Positions 18,213-27,357 of a stretch of 64,000 nucleotides of DNA are shown piece by piece. Every line of letters starts with the position of its first letter. Position 1 is the stretch's first letter. The position numbers were made by a program, and so were the translations under genes. This DNA comes from RPQJ01 sp963744735 (GTDB taxonomy: Bacteria; Pseudomonadota; Gammaproteobacteria; Steroidobacterales; Steroidobacteraceae): contig CAVUVH010000034.1 in the NCBI GenBank assembly GCA_963744735.1, forward strand, positions 62,001-126,000, given 5' to 3'. Under the pieces are notes generated by a model that was not told where the DNA came from, made no database searches, and saw nothing but the letters and a program-made list of their open reading frames with translations.

Positions 18213-18299
18213 CGCCGATTCAGGGGCAAACCCGTCGAAAGACGGGGGCGCGAAGTCACCGGTCTACAGGAATTCCCATGACGGCGGGGCCATCGGTCC
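18213..18299 (+). promoter_or_regulatory. Cyclic di-GMP-I (GEMM-I) riboswitch
   Basis: The core matches the GEMM-I consensus in order: CAGGGGCAAACCC, the GNRA hairpin CCGTCGAAAGACGG, the tetraloop receptor GGGGCGCGAAGTC, ACCGGTCTA, then after a short variable arm ATGACGGCGGGGCCATCGG. CCGAT near 18215 pairs with ATCGG near 18293 as P1. It is on the pilM strand, 262 bases before the pilM start. A further hairpin, AGGCA-ACA-GGTTC-GAAA-GAACC-G-TGCCT (about 18308-18335), may belong to the expression platform. No T-rich terminator is clear, so control may be translational or by another mechanism. Confidence 0.85.
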
Positions 18300-18560
18300 G
18301 AACGACTCAGGCAACAGGTTCGAAAGAACCGTGCCTCCCGTTCCGGAGCGTCTCCCCGATGCCTGCGACCCGGCTGCCCGCCGCCGCCCTGTGTACGGTT
18401 GCCCGTTTTCGTCACCAAAGCCCGCAGGAAGCACCGCGGATGACAGTTTTTGTTAGCCCACGCACAATTCTATTAGGTTCAACCCTGATATATAGTGGCG
18501 CGGGGGCTTTGAAACTGCCACACAATCGCGGCGCAACCTCTTGAACTAGAAGGATCAACC
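18300..18560 (+). other. pilM 5' leader downstream of the riboswitch
   Basis: About 260 bases without a credible gene. It contains the GAAA-loop hairpin at 18308-18335, a GC-rich middle, then an AT-rich end with GACAGTTTTTGTTAG and GATATATAGTG that could hold a second promoter. An AAGGA ribosome-binding site (18550-18554) precedes the pilM GTG. Confidence 0.5.
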
Positions 18561-19622
18561 GTGCTGTTCCAGCGCAGGTCCCGACCGGTCATCGGACTCG
18601 ACATCACGACCTCCTCGATCAAGCTGATCGAGCTGTCGCGCAGCGGCGATTCCTATCGCGTCGAATCGTATTCCGCCGAGCCCACGCCGCCGAACGCCAT
18701 CAACGAGAAGGCGATCGTCGATGCCCAGGCCGTTGGCGAAGCCGTGCGGCGCGCGGTCAAGCGCGCCGGTGCCCGCAGCAAGGAGTGCGCCGTGGCGGTC
18801 AGCGGCGATGCCGCGATCACCAAGGTGATCCAGATGCCCCGCAACCTGCGCGACAACGAGCTGGAATCCCAGGTCGAGATGCAGGCCGACCAGTACATCC
18901 CCTTCCCGATGGAAGAGGTCAGCTTCGATTTCGAGGTGGTCGGACCGTCCGAGAAGGACCCCGACATGCTCGACGTGCTGCTCGTGGCCACGCGCTCCGA
19001 GAACGTCGAACAGCGCCAGGCGGCGGTGCAGGCCGCGGGCCTGACCGCCCGCATCGTCGATGTCGAGGCCTTCGCGCTCGAGAATGCCTGCCGCCTGCTG
19101 ACGCACCAGATGCCGGACGGCGGCATGGAGCGCAACATCGCGGTGATCGACTTCGGCGCCAGCAGCACCACCTTCTCGGTGCTGCGCGACACCAAGGTTG
19201 CCTATACCCGCGACTTCTCCTTCGGCGGCCAGCAGCTGACCGAGGAAATCATGCGCACCTACGGCCTCTCCATGGAGGAGGCTGGCCGCGCCAAGAAGGA
19301 AGGCGGGCTGCCGGCCAACTACCAGGCCGAGGTGCTCGACCCGTTCATCGACGACATGTGCCAGCAGGTGAGCCGCTCGCTGCAGTTCTACCTCGCCGCC
19401 GGCGCGGGTCGTGAGCAGCCGGAGCAGATCCTGATCTGCGGCGGCTGTGCCAACATCCCGGGCGTGGCCGACGTGATCGCCAGCCGGGTCGGCATTCCGG
19501 CCGAACGCGGCGACCCGCTGGGCCAGATGAAGATTTCGACCCGTGCGCTCGCACAGGGCGTGAAGAAGGACGCGACGGCATTGCTCACCGCCTGCGGCCT
19601 GGCGCTCAGGAGCTTCGACTGA
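18561..19622 (+). CDS. pilM: Type IV pilus assembly protein PilM
   Basis: Cytoplasmic actin-like ATPase that docks on PilN and builds the inner-membrane alignment complex; 353 residues. The actin-fold motifs IGLDITTSSIKLIEL at the N-terminus, AVIDFGASSTTFSVL in the middle and QILICGGCANIPGVADVI near the C-terminus are clear. The start is GTG at 18561 with AAGGA six bases upstream. The stop overlaps the pilN ATG by one base. Expression is probably governed by the upstream c-di-GMP riboswitch. Confidence 0.96.
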   Translation: MLFQRRSRPVIGLDITTSSIKLIELSRSGDSYRVESYSAEPTPPNAINEKAIVDAQAVGEAVRRAVKRAGARSKECAVAVSGDAAITKVIQMPRNLRDNELESQVEMQADQYIPFPMEEVSFDFEVVGPSEKDPDMLDVLLVATRSENVEQRQAAVQAAGLTARIVDVEAFALENACRLLTHQMPDGGMERNIAVIDFGASSTTFSVLRDTKVAYTRDFSFGGQQLTEEIMRTYGLSMEEAGRAKKEGGLPANYQAEVLDPFIDDMCQQVSRSLQFYLAAGAGREQPEQILICGGCANIPGVADVIASRVGIPAERGDPLGQMKISTRALAQGVKKDATALLTACGLALRSFD

Positions 19623-20215
19623 TGCCAAGAATCAACCTGTTGCCGTGGCGCGAAGCCGAGCGCAAGCGCAAGCGCCAGGAGTTTTTCCTGTCCCTGGGCG
19701 CCGCCGCCGCGACCGCCGCGCTGGTCACGCTGCTCGGCCACTGGCAGATGAGCTCCGCGATCCAGCACCAGCGTGAACGCAACGACTACCTCACCGCGCA
19801 GATCGCCGAGCTCGACAAGCAGATCGAGGAGATCAACGGCCTCGACGCGCAGAAGAGCCGGCTGCTTGCCCGCATGGAGATCATCGAGACGCTGCAGCGC
19901 AGCCGGCCCGAGATCGTGCACGTCTTCGACGAGGTCGTGCGCCTGCTGCCGGAGGGCGTCTACCTGACCTACCTGAAGCAGTCGGGCACCCGCTTCGAGT
20001 TGCGCGGCGTCGCGCAGTCCAGCACCCGCGTGTCGTCCTTCATGCGCAATATCGAAGCCTCGGAATGGCTGGCCGATCCGGCGCTGCAGATCGTCGAGAC
20101 CCGCGCCGCGGGTACCGCCGGCGGCTCCAGCTTCACGCTGTTTGCCAATCAGCGCAGCCGTGTGACGGCCGAAGACGCTGCAGGCGACGCCGGCAACAAG
20201 GTGGCCGCGCAATGA
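19622..20215 (+). CDS. pilN: Type IV pilus assembly protein PilN
   Basis: A 197-residue bitopic inner-membrane protein. The short cytoplasmic N-terminus MPRINLLPWREAERKRKRQE carries the INLLPWRE motif that binds PilM. One transmembrane helix follows (SLGAAAATAALVTLLGH, about 24-40), then a periplasmic coiled coil (ERNDYLTAQIAELDKQIEEI) and a ferredoxin-like domain. It overlaps pilM and pilO. Confidence 0.95.
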   Translation: MPRINLLPWREAERKRKRQEFFLSLGAAAATAALVTLLGHWQMSSAIQHQRERNDYLTAQIAELDKQIEEINGLDAQKSRLLARMEIIETLQRSRPEIVHVFDEVVRLLPEGVYLTYLKQSGTRFELRGVAQSSTRVSSFMRNIEASEWLADPALQIVETRAAGTAGGSSFTLFANQRSRVTAEDAAGDAGNKVAAQ

Positions 20216-20875
20216 ACCAGCTGCAGCAGCTGTTGCAACAGCTCCGAAACCTCGACCCGAACGAGCCGGGCCGCTGGCCGATCGGCGTCCGCATCGCCTT
20301 CGTGGCGCTGCTGTTCCTGTTCGCGGCGTCGGCCGGCTACTACTACTTCGTCTGGAAGGCGCAGCGGCCGTTGCTGCTGGAAGAGCGCGCCAAGGAAGTC
20401 CAGCTGTTCGAGTCGCTGACCGTGAAGGCCAAGCGGGCAGCCAACCTGGAGGCGTACCGCGTGCAGCTTGCCGAAATGGAGAAGTCCTTCGGCGCGATGC
20501 TGCGGCAGTTGCCCAACAAGACCGAGGTGCCGAACCTGCTCGTCGACATCTCGCAGACCGGCCTCGCCGCCGGCCTCGAGGAGAAGCTGTTCCAGCCCCA
20601 GGGCGAGAGTGCGCAACGATTTCTACGCCGAGCTGCCGATCAGCATCCGCCTGACGGGCGGTTATCATTCGATGGGCAAGTTCGCGAGCGGCATCGCGGC
20701 ACTGCCCCGCATCGTCACCCTGCACGACATCGAAATCATTCCGGCGCCGGGCCGCGAGGCGGTCGACGGCAACAGCCTGACGCTGAACGTGACGGCCAAG
20801 ACTTATCGCTACATCGACGACGAAGAGCAGGCGGCGGCAGGCGCTGCCAAGCCAGGCGCCGCGGGCGGGGGCTGA
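20212..20875 (+). CDS. pilO: Type IV pilus assembly protein PilO (one frame break)
   Basis: Partner of PilN in the inner-membrane subcomplex, about 220 residues after repair. It has a cytoplasmic N-terminus, a transmembrane segment (IAFVALLFLFAASAGYYYFV, about 26-45), a coiled coil, then a periplasmic domain with NDFYAELPISIRLTGGYHSM and IVTLHDIEIIPA. The break lies near 20611, where one extra base in GAGAGTGCGC would restore the VRNDFYAELP reading. The ATG at 20212 overlaps the pilN stop (ATGA). Confidence 0.94.
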
Positions 20876-20877
20876 TC

Positions 20878-21408
20878 ATGCTTAATCGTAAAAGCACCGT
20901 TCTGCGCGCGACCCGGATCGCGCTGTGCGCCGCGACGATGGCCATGCTTGCCGGCTGCGGCAACGACATGGACGAGCTGCAGGCCAAGGTCGAGCAGGTG
21001 AAGAGCGCTCCCGGGTCCGGCATCGAGCCGCTGCCGGAAGTGAAGCCGTACGAGACCTACGATTACGCGGCGGCAGACCAGCGTTCGCCGTTCGAGGCAG
21101 GCATCCCCGCCAGCGCGAACGCCCCGAATGCGATCCGCCCGGATTCCAGCCGGCCACGCGAGTTCCTCGAGCAGTTTTCGCTCGATACGCTGCGCATGGT
21201 CGGTACCGTCAGGCTGCGTGGCAAGCTGTTCGGCCTGCTGCAGACCCAGGACGGTCTGGTGCACCGGGTGCTGCCCGGCAACCATGTCGGACAGGCAGAT
21301 GGCCGCATCACGGCCGTCGAAGAAGGCAAGATCTCGCTGATCGAGATCGTTCCTGACGGCATGGGTGGCTTCATCGAGCGCCCCGCCGCACTCGCGCTGA
21401 GCGAATGA
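20878..21408 (+). CDS. pilP: Type IV pilus lipoprotein PilP
   Basis: A 176-residue inner-membrane lipoprotein linking PilNO to the secretin PilQ. Lipobox MLAGC with Cys24 follows a short signal (RATRIALCAATMAMLAGC). The middle is proline-rich and extended (PLPEVKPYETYDYAAADQRS), and the C-terminal beta domain contains TVRLRGKLFGLLQTQDGLVH and RVLPGNHVGQADGRI. Intact. Confidence 0.95.
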   Translation: MLNRKSTVLRATRIALCAATMAMLAGCGNDMDELQAKVEQVKSAPGSGIEPLPEVKPYETYDYAAADQRSPFEAGIPASANAPNAIRPDSSRPREFLEQFSLDTLRMVGTVRLRGKLFGLLQTQDGLVHRVLPGNHVGQADGRITAVEEGKISLIEIVPDGMGGFIERPAALALSE

Positions 21409-21427
21409 TCTGCAAGGAGATTCGAGA

Positions 21428-23617
21428 ATGACCGCTGCATCGTCGCACGTGATCCATCGCCGCCCGGAGGCTGGCCGCCACTACCGGCCCTTCCGCGTGA
21501 CGGCGCTCGTCGCGTTGACCGGGGCACTCGTCTTTGCCGCGCAGGCTGCGTTCGCGCAGGCCGCCACGCGCCTTACCGGCGTGGAGGTGCAGCCGCAGCC
21601 CGGCAACCAGCTCGAGGTCAAGCTCGTGCTCGACGGGCCGGCACCACAGCCAGTCGCCTTCACCATCGACAACCCGGCGCGGCTTGCGGTCGACCTGCCC
21701 GGCACCGCCGTCGCGCTCGAATCGCGGCGCATCGACGTCAAGTCGGGAGGCGTCGATTCGATCGTCGCCGCCGAGGCCTCGGGCCGCACGCGCGTCGTCT
21801 TCAACCTCGACGCGCTGCAGCCGTACTCGACCCGCACCGACGGCAACAATGTCTACGTTTCGCTGGGCGTCGCCGGCAATACGGTGGCTCCCGCCACGGT
21901 CACCACCGCCAGCGCGGGTACGGTGGCGGCGGGCACTTACTCCATCGACAAGGTCGATTTCCGGCGCAGCGCCGACGGTGCCGGCCGCATCATGATCCGC
22001 ACCAACGACCCGCGCGTGCAGGCCAGCCTGAAGCAGGAGGGCGGCCGCCTGGTCGTCGACTTCCCGCGCACGACCGTGGCACCCGATGCCTCGCGCCGCT
22101 ACGACGTCGTCGACTTCGCGACACCCGTCAGCTCGTTCGACGTCGCGCGCACCCCGACCGGCGCCCGCATCGTCGTGGCCGCGACCGGCGACTACGAGCA
22201 GATGGCCTACCAGAGCGACCGCGACTACGTCCTCGAGGTCCGCCCGCGCGCCAAGGCCGCGGCGGCTGCCGACCCCGGCAAGAAGGAATACCGCGGCGAG
22301 CGACTGACACTTAACTTCCAGGACATCGAGACCCGCGCGGTGCTGCAGCTGCTGGCGGAGACCAGCGGCCAGAACATCGTGGTCAGCGATTCCGTGCAGG
22401 GCAACGTGACCCTGCGCCTGCAGAACGTGCCATGGGACCAGGCGCTCGACATCGTCATGCGCACCAAGGGTCTCGACAAGCGGCAGGAGGGCAACGTCAT
22501 CTACGTCGCCCCGGCCGAGGAACTGGCGGCGCGCGAGAAGCAGCTGCTCGAGTCGCAGAAGTCGCTGGTCGAGCTGGCGCCGGTGCGCACCGAGTACCTG
22601 CAGGTCAATTACGCCAAGGCATCGGACCTGGCGGCGCTGATCCGCGCCGGCGGCAAGGGCAACACGCTGCTGTCCGAACGCGGCAGCCTCGCGATCGACG
22701 AGCGCACCAACACGCTGCTGCTGCAGGACACCTCGGATCGCCTGGCGGACATCCGCCGCCTGGTGCAGACGCTCGACATTCCGGTCAAGCAGGTGCTGAT
22801 CGAGGCCCGCATCGTCATCGTCAACGACGACTTCAGCCGCGAGCTGGGCGTGCGCTTCGGCGGCGCCTGGGTCGGCAGCAACGGCGACGAAGGCCTGATG
22901 TTCGTCGGCTCGAAGGGCCTCGATCGACCGATCCGGGCACGCGGGCCCGATCATCAGCCCGACGAGCCCGGCGGACGGGCATCAGCGGCGACCAGGTCAC
23001 GACGCCCTCGGTCAACGACCGCTACATGGTCAACCTGCCGATCGCGAATCCGGCCGGCCGCCTGGCCATGACGCTGCTCGACACGAACTACGTGGTCGAC
23101 CTCGAGATCACGGCCGCGCAGCGCGAAGGCCGCGGCGAAGTGGTCTCCGCGCCGCGCGTGATCACCGCCAACGGCAAGGAAGCGGTGATCGAGCAGGGCA
23201 CCGAGATCCCGTACCAGGAGTCGGCTTCGAGCGGCGCCACGACGACGCAGTTCAAGAAGGCCGTGCTCTCGCTCAAGGTCACGCCGCAGATCACGCCGGA
23301 CGACCGCATCATCCTCGACCTCACGGTGTCGAAGGACAGCGTCGGCCAGCTGCTGCCGAGCGCGACGGGCGGCAGCGTGCCCAGCATCGACACCCGCGAG
23401 ATCACCACGCAGGTGCTGGTCAACGACGGCCAGACGGTCGTGCTGGGCGGCATCCTCGAAACCGAGCGCCGTGACACGGTCAACAAGGTGCCGTTCCTCG
23501 GCGACGTCCCGGGCCTCGGCGTACCTGTTCCGCAGCAAGAGCCGCACCGACAACAAGGACGAGCTGCTGATCTTCGTGACACCGAAGATCCTGCGCGAGG
23601 GCGCCGAGATCTACTGA
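21428..23617 (+). CDS. pilQ: Type IV pilus secretin PilQ (frame breaks)
   Basis: Outer-membrane secretin through which the pilus exits. A signal peptide (ALTGALVFAAQAAFAQA) precedes two AMIN domains, then the short secretin N domain (LTLNFQDIETRAVLQLLAET), an NHR domain with VEIAPVRTEYLQVNY-like sequence, and the secretin core (VLIEARIVIVNDDFSRELGV, GTEIPYQES, TTQVLVNDGQTVVLGGI). Breaks lie near 22935-22985 and near 23521. After the second the frame resumes as the usual YLFRSKSRTDNKDELLIFVT, ending with the stop at 23615-23617. A strong terminator follows. Confidence 0.94.
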
Positions 23618-23644
23618 CGCCTCACCGCGCCGGTGCCAGAATAT

Positions 23645-23677
23645 GCGGCCGCAGTGACCCTGCGGCCGCTTTTCTTT
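23645..23677 (+). terminator. Rho-independent terminator after pilQ
   Basis: A 10-bp stem, GCGGCCGCAG (23645-23654) with CTGCGGCCGC (23660-23669), on a TGACC loop, followed by TTTTCTTT. It separates the pil operon from aroK. Confidence 0.85.
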
Positions 23678-23709
23678 GCGGGACCCGCCATGCCGTTGCA
23701 GTGCCGAGC

Positions 23710-24228
23710 ATGAACATCTTCCTGGTCGGGCCGATGGGTTCCGGCAAGAGCGCGGTCGGTCGCCAGCTCGCGGCGCGGCTGGGGCTCGAGTTCTGCGACA
23801 GCGACGAGGAAATAGAGCGACGCACGGGGGTGGACATCGCCTACATCTTCGAGCGCGAGGGCGAGGCGGGTTTCCGGCAGCGCGAGGCCGAGGTGCTGGA
23901 CCTGCTGACGCAGCGGGAAGGCCTGCTGGTGGCCACCGGCGGCGGCGCGATCCTCGATCCGCGTACACGCGAGCGCCTGCGTAGCCGCGGCCGGGTCGTG
24001 TATCTTCGAACCTCCGTCGACCAGCAACTCGTCCGTACGCGTCGCAGCAATGACCGGCCCCTGCTCAACAACCCCGATCCGCGCGGAACGCTCGAGCGCC
24101 TGTTCGCGCTGCGCGCGCCGCTGTATGCCGAGGTGGCCGAGGTGACCGTGGACACGGACGGGCGCAAGGTGAAAACCGTGGTCGACCAGATCTGCAGCCT
24201 GCTCGGCCTGGAAGGGGACGCGGCATGA
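23710..24228 (+). CDS. aroK: Shikimate kinase
   Basis: Phosphorylates shikimate at O3 in aromatic amino acid synthesis; 172 residues. The Walker A motif GPMGSGKSAVGRQLA is at 8-22. Shikimate-binding DSDEEIERRTG, then FRQREAEVL, the ATGGGAIL motif and the lid RSNDRPLL with its Arg residues follow. The ATG at 23710 gives the usual MNIFLVGPMG start; a GTG three codons upstream is also possible. The stop overlaps aroB by four bases. aroK-aroB after pilQ is a typical gammaproteobacterial arrangement. Confidence 0.96.
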   Translation: MNIFLVGPMGSGKSAVGRQLAARLGLEFCDSDEEIERRTGVDIAYIFEREGEAGFRQREAEVLDLLTQREGLLVATGGGAILDPRTRERLRSRGRVVYLRTSVDQQLVRTRRSNDRPLLNNPDPRGTLERLFALRAPLYAEVAEVTVDTDGRKVKTVVDQICSLLGLEGDAA

Positions 24229-25325
24229 GCGCCGGGGCCCCGCTGCAACTCACGATCGACCTGGGGGAGCGCAGCTACCCGATCATGATCGGCGAGGGCC
24301 TGCTGGACGATGCCGCCCTGCTGGCGCGCCATGTCCCCGCGCGTGATGTCCTGGTCGTGACCAACAGCACCGTCGGCCCGCTGTATGCAGGCCGCCTGTG
24401 CCAGGGCCTGGCCGGCAAGCGGATCCAGACCGTCACCCTGCCAGACGGCGAGCAATACAAGACACAGGCCGTGCTGGGGCAGGTGTTCGACGCGCTGGTC
24501 GAGGCGCGCCTCAACCGTGATGGCTGCGTGGTCGCGCTGGGAGGTGGCGTCGTCGGCGACATGGCCGGTTTCGCCGCCGCCTGCTACCAGCGCGGCATCG
24601 AGTTCGTGCAGGTGCCAACCACGCTGCTGGCGCAGGTCGACTCCGCCGTCGGCGGCAAGACCGGCATCAACCATCCCGGCGGCAAGAACCTGATCGGCGC
24701 ATTCCATCAACCCCGTGCCGTGCTGGCCGACCTCGCAACCCTGCGCACGCTGCCGCCGCGCGAGCTGCGCGCAGGCCTCGCCGAAGTCATCAAGTACGGC
24801 CTGGTCGACGACGCCGGGTTCCTCGACTGGATCGAGCTCAACCTCGACCGGTTGCTCGCCCTGGACATGGACGCGCTGGCGCAGGCGGTGCGCCGCTCCT
24901 GCGAAATCAAGGCGCGCATCGTTGCCGCCGACGAACGCGAGCACGGCCAGCGCGCACTGCTCAACCTGGGGCACACGTTCGGGCACGCGATCGAGACGGC
25001 CGAGGGCTACGGCGAGTGGCTGCACGGGGAGGCCGTCGCGGTCGGAATGCTGCTCGCGGCCGACCTCTCGCAGCGCCTGGGCTGGCTGCAGCCGGCCGAG
25101 GTCGAGCGTGTGCGCACCCTGCTGCGCCGTGCCGGGCTGCCGCTCGACGCTCCCCGCATCGGTGCCGGGCGTGCCCTGCAGCTGATGGGCATGGACAAGA
25201 AGGTGCTGCAGGGGCGCATCCGCCTGGTCCTGCTGCGCCGGGTCGGCGCCGGCTTCGTGACCAGCGAGTATCCGGCGGAGGCGCTGCAGGCCACGCTGCT
25301 ACACCACTTCGGGGCGCCCGCATGA
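24225..25325 (+). CDS. aroB: 3-dehydroquinate synthase
   Basis: A 366-residue NAD- and zinc-dependent enzyme converting DAHP to 3-dehydroquinate. It shows the nucleotide-binding GGGVVGDMAGFAAACYQRGI, the substrate-site PTTLLAQVDSAVGGKTGINH, GGKNLIGAFHQP, the zinc ligands in AEVIKYGLV and NLGHTFGHAIE, and HGEAVAVGM. Intact. It overlaps aroK (ATGA) upstream and dgt (ATGA) downstream, so the three genes are probably translationally coupled. Confidence 0.97.
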   Translation: MSAGAPLQLTIDLGERSYPIMIGEGLLDDAALLARHVPARDVLVVTNSTVGPLYAGRLCQGLAGKRIQTVTLPDGEQYKTQAVLGQVFDALVEARLNRDGCVVALGGGVVGDMAGFAAACYQRGIEFVQVPTTLLAQVDSAVGGKTGINHPGGKNLIGAFHQPRAVLADLATLRTLPPRELRAGLAEVIKYGLVDDAGFLDWIELNLDRLLALDMDALAQAVRRSCEIKARIVAADEREHGQRALLNLGHTFGHAIETAEGYGEWLHGEAVAVGMLLAADLSQRLGWLQPAEVERVRTLLRRAGLPLDAPRIGAGRALQLMGMDKKVLQGRIRLVLLRRVGAGFVTSEYPAEALQATLLHHFGAPA

Positions 25326-26512
25326 CGAACCCGCGAGCGCACTCCGCCGGCAGCGACGAAGAAACCGTGCTGGCCCCGTATGCGCAGCGCGCAGCCCAGT
25401 CGCGCGGCCGGCGCGTGACGGAGCCGCCGCCGCGGCATCGCACCGAGTACCAGCGCGATCGCGACCGCATCGTGCATTCCACCGCGTTTCGCCGGCTGGT
25501 CTACAAGACCCAGGTGTTCGTCAATCACGAGGGCGACCTCTACCGCACGCGCCTGACGCACTCGCTGGAAGTCGCGCAGATCGCCCGCAGCGTGGCGCGC
25601 GCGCTGGGCCTGAACGAGCCGCTGGCCGAGGCGGTGTGCCTGGCGCACGACCTGGGTCATACGCCGTTCGGACATGCCGGCCAGGATGCACTGAACGACT
25701 GCATGCGCGACTACGGCGGCTTCGAGCACAACCTGCAGTCGCTGCGGGTCGTCGACGAGCTGGAGGAGCGCTATGCCGATTTCCCCGGCCTCAACCTCAC
25801 CTTCGAGGTGCGTGAAGGCATCCTCAAGCATTGTTCGGCCGCCAACGCACGCAGGCTCGGCGAGCTCGGCGAGCGGTTCCTGCAGCGGCAGCAGCCGTCG
25901 CTGGAAGCGCAGCTGGCCAACCTGGCCGACGAAGTGGCCTACAACAACCACGACGTCGACGACGGCCTGCGCGCCGGCATGATCACCGTCGACGAGCTGC
26001 GCGGCCTGCGCATGTTCGGCCGCCAGTACGAGACGGTGCAGGCGCTGCATCCGCAGTTGTCCGGGCGGCGGCTGGTGCACGAAGTCGTCCGGCGCATGAT
26101 CGACTACACGGTCAACGACCTGGTGGATGCATCCACGGCGTCGATCGCCGCGGCGGCACCTGCCAGCGTGGCCGACGTCCGCGCCCTGCCCGCGCCACTG
26201 CTGACGTTCAGCGAGCCGGTGCGCGAGGAGCACATGGAGCTCAAGCGCTACCTGCGCGAGCACCTGTACCGGCACTACCGCGTGCTGCGCATGACCACCA
26301 AGGCGAAGCGCGTCGTGCGTGAGCTGTTCGAGGCCATGCTCGGCGACATCGACCTCATGCCGACCGAGCACGAGGACGCGGCGCGCAGGCTCGAGGTCGG
26401 CATGGGCGAAGCCGGCCGGGCCCGCGCGGTGGCCGATTACATCGCCGGCATGACCGACCGCTTCGCGATCCTGGAACACCGCCGGCTGTTCAATCCGGCG
26501 GAGCGCACCTGA
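25322..26512 (+). CDS. dgt: Deoxyguanosinetriphosphate triphosphohydrolase-like protein
   Basis: A 396-residue HD-domain dNTPase releasing deoxynucleoside and triphosphate. The metal-binding HD residues are present in THSLEVAQIARSVAR and CLAHDLGHTPFGHAGQDAL, with the substrate-site YKTQVFVNHEGDLYRTRLTH before them and NNHDVDDGLRAGM later. The N-terminal RDRDRIVHSTAFRRLVYKT is typical of the Dgt-like type 2 family. Intact and overlapping aroB by four bases. Confidence 0.93.
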   Translation: MTNPRAHSAGSDEETVLAPYAQRAAQSRGRRVTEPPPRHRTEYQRDRDRIVHSTAFRRLVYKTQVFVNHEGDLYRTRLTHSLEVAQIARSVARALGLNEPLAEAVCLAHDLGHTPFGHAGQDALNDCMRDYGGFEHNLQSLRVVDELEERYADFPGLNLTFEVREGILKHCSAANARRLGELGERFLQRQQPSLEAQLANLADEVAYNNHDVDDGLRAGMITVDELRGLRMFGRQYETVQALHPQLSGRRLVHEVVRRMIDYTVNDLVDASTASIAAAAPASVADVRALPAPLLTFSEPVREEHMELKRYLREHLYRHYRVLRMTTKAKRVVRELFEAMLGDIDLMPTEHEDAARRLEVGMGEAGRARAVADYIAGMTDRFAILEHRRLFNPAERT

Positions 26513-26634
26513 TCCAGGCCATCGGCGGCCGGCTGTCCCCGTGGATGACCGGGTCCGGCCCATCAGGGCTTGCCCGGAGGTCCCGGCCCGGGCCCGTCTG
26601 GTAGCATTCGCGGGCATTTTTCCGGAGTGTCGCC

Positions 26635-27357
26635 TTGATTCCAAAGAACATCCCTGACCGGGAACGACTGATATTTGCCATGGATGTCGCCGACCCGCAG
26701 GCGGCCCGCGAACTCGTCGAGCGACTGGGCGATTCCGTCCTGTTCTACAAGATCGGCCTCGAACTGTTCATGTCCGGCGGCTACTTCGAACTGCTCGACT
26801 GGATGGTCGCGCGCGGCAAGAAGGTCTTCGTCGACCTCAAGTTCTTCGATGTGCCCGCGACCGTGGCCGCGGCGGTCCGGCAGTTGCGCGGCCGCGGCGT
26901 CACGCTCGCGACCGTGCACGGCAACCAGGCGATCATGGAAGCGGCCGCCGCCGCGAAGGGCGACGTGAAGATACTCGCGGTCACCGTCCTCACGAGCCTC
27001 GATCGCGGCGACCTCGACGATCTCGGTTTTGCCGTGGATGTCGAAAAGCTCGTGCTCTCGCGCGCCCGGCGCGCGCTCGAGGCCGGCTGCGATGGTGTCG
27101 TCTCCTCCGGGCTCGAGGCGCCGATGCTGCGCGAGTTCATCGACCACCGCCTGCTGGTCGTGACTCCGGGCATCCGCCCGGTCGAGAACAAGCCCGCCGA
27201 CGACCAGAAGCGCACGGTCGACGTGGCGCAGGCCTTTGCCAACGGCGCCGACTACATCGTGGTCGGCCGCCCGATCCGTGACGCGGCCGACCCCCGCGCC
27301 GCCGCCGAAGCCATCCAGCAAACCATCGCGCAGAGCTTCGCGGGAGCCGCCAGATGA
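26635..27357 (+). CDS. pyrF: Orotidine 5'-phosphate decarboxylase
   Basis: Last step of UMP synthesis, a TIM-barrel protein of 240 residues. It has RLIFAMDVADPQAARELVE, the catalytic DLKFFDVPATVAAAVRQL (Lys and Asp tetrad), VTVLTSLDRGDLDDLGF, and phosphate-binding TPGIRPVEN with DYIVVGRPIRDA. The start is a TTG at 26635 with GGAG at 26624-26627, seven bases upstream. The stop overlaps the hemE ATG. Confidence 0.95.
   Translation: MIPKNIPDRERLIFAMDVADPQAARELVERLGDSVLFYKIGLELFMSGGYFELLDWMVARGKKVFVDLKFFDVPATVAAAVRQLRGRGVTLATVHGNQAIMEAAAAAKGDVKILAVTVLTSLDRGDLDDLGFAVDVEKLVLSRARRALEAGCDGVVSSGLEAPMLREFIDHRLLVVTPGIRPVENKPADDQKRTVDVAQAFANGADYIVVGRPIRDAADPRAAAEAIQQTIAQSFAGAAR

Noticed and set aside
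18300..18345. A second, tandem c-di-GMP aptamer after the first
   Set aside because: It has a GAAA-capped hairpin but lacks the CGCAAAGC-type receptor and the closing GGCGGGG segment, so it is more likely part of the expression platform.
21371..22954. Long open frame on the minus strand opposite pilQ
   Set aside because: It is the high-GC antisense shadow of pilQ, with composition dominated by Arg, Ala, Asp and His, no ribosome-binding site and no family resemblance. The same holds for the other long antisense frames across the window.
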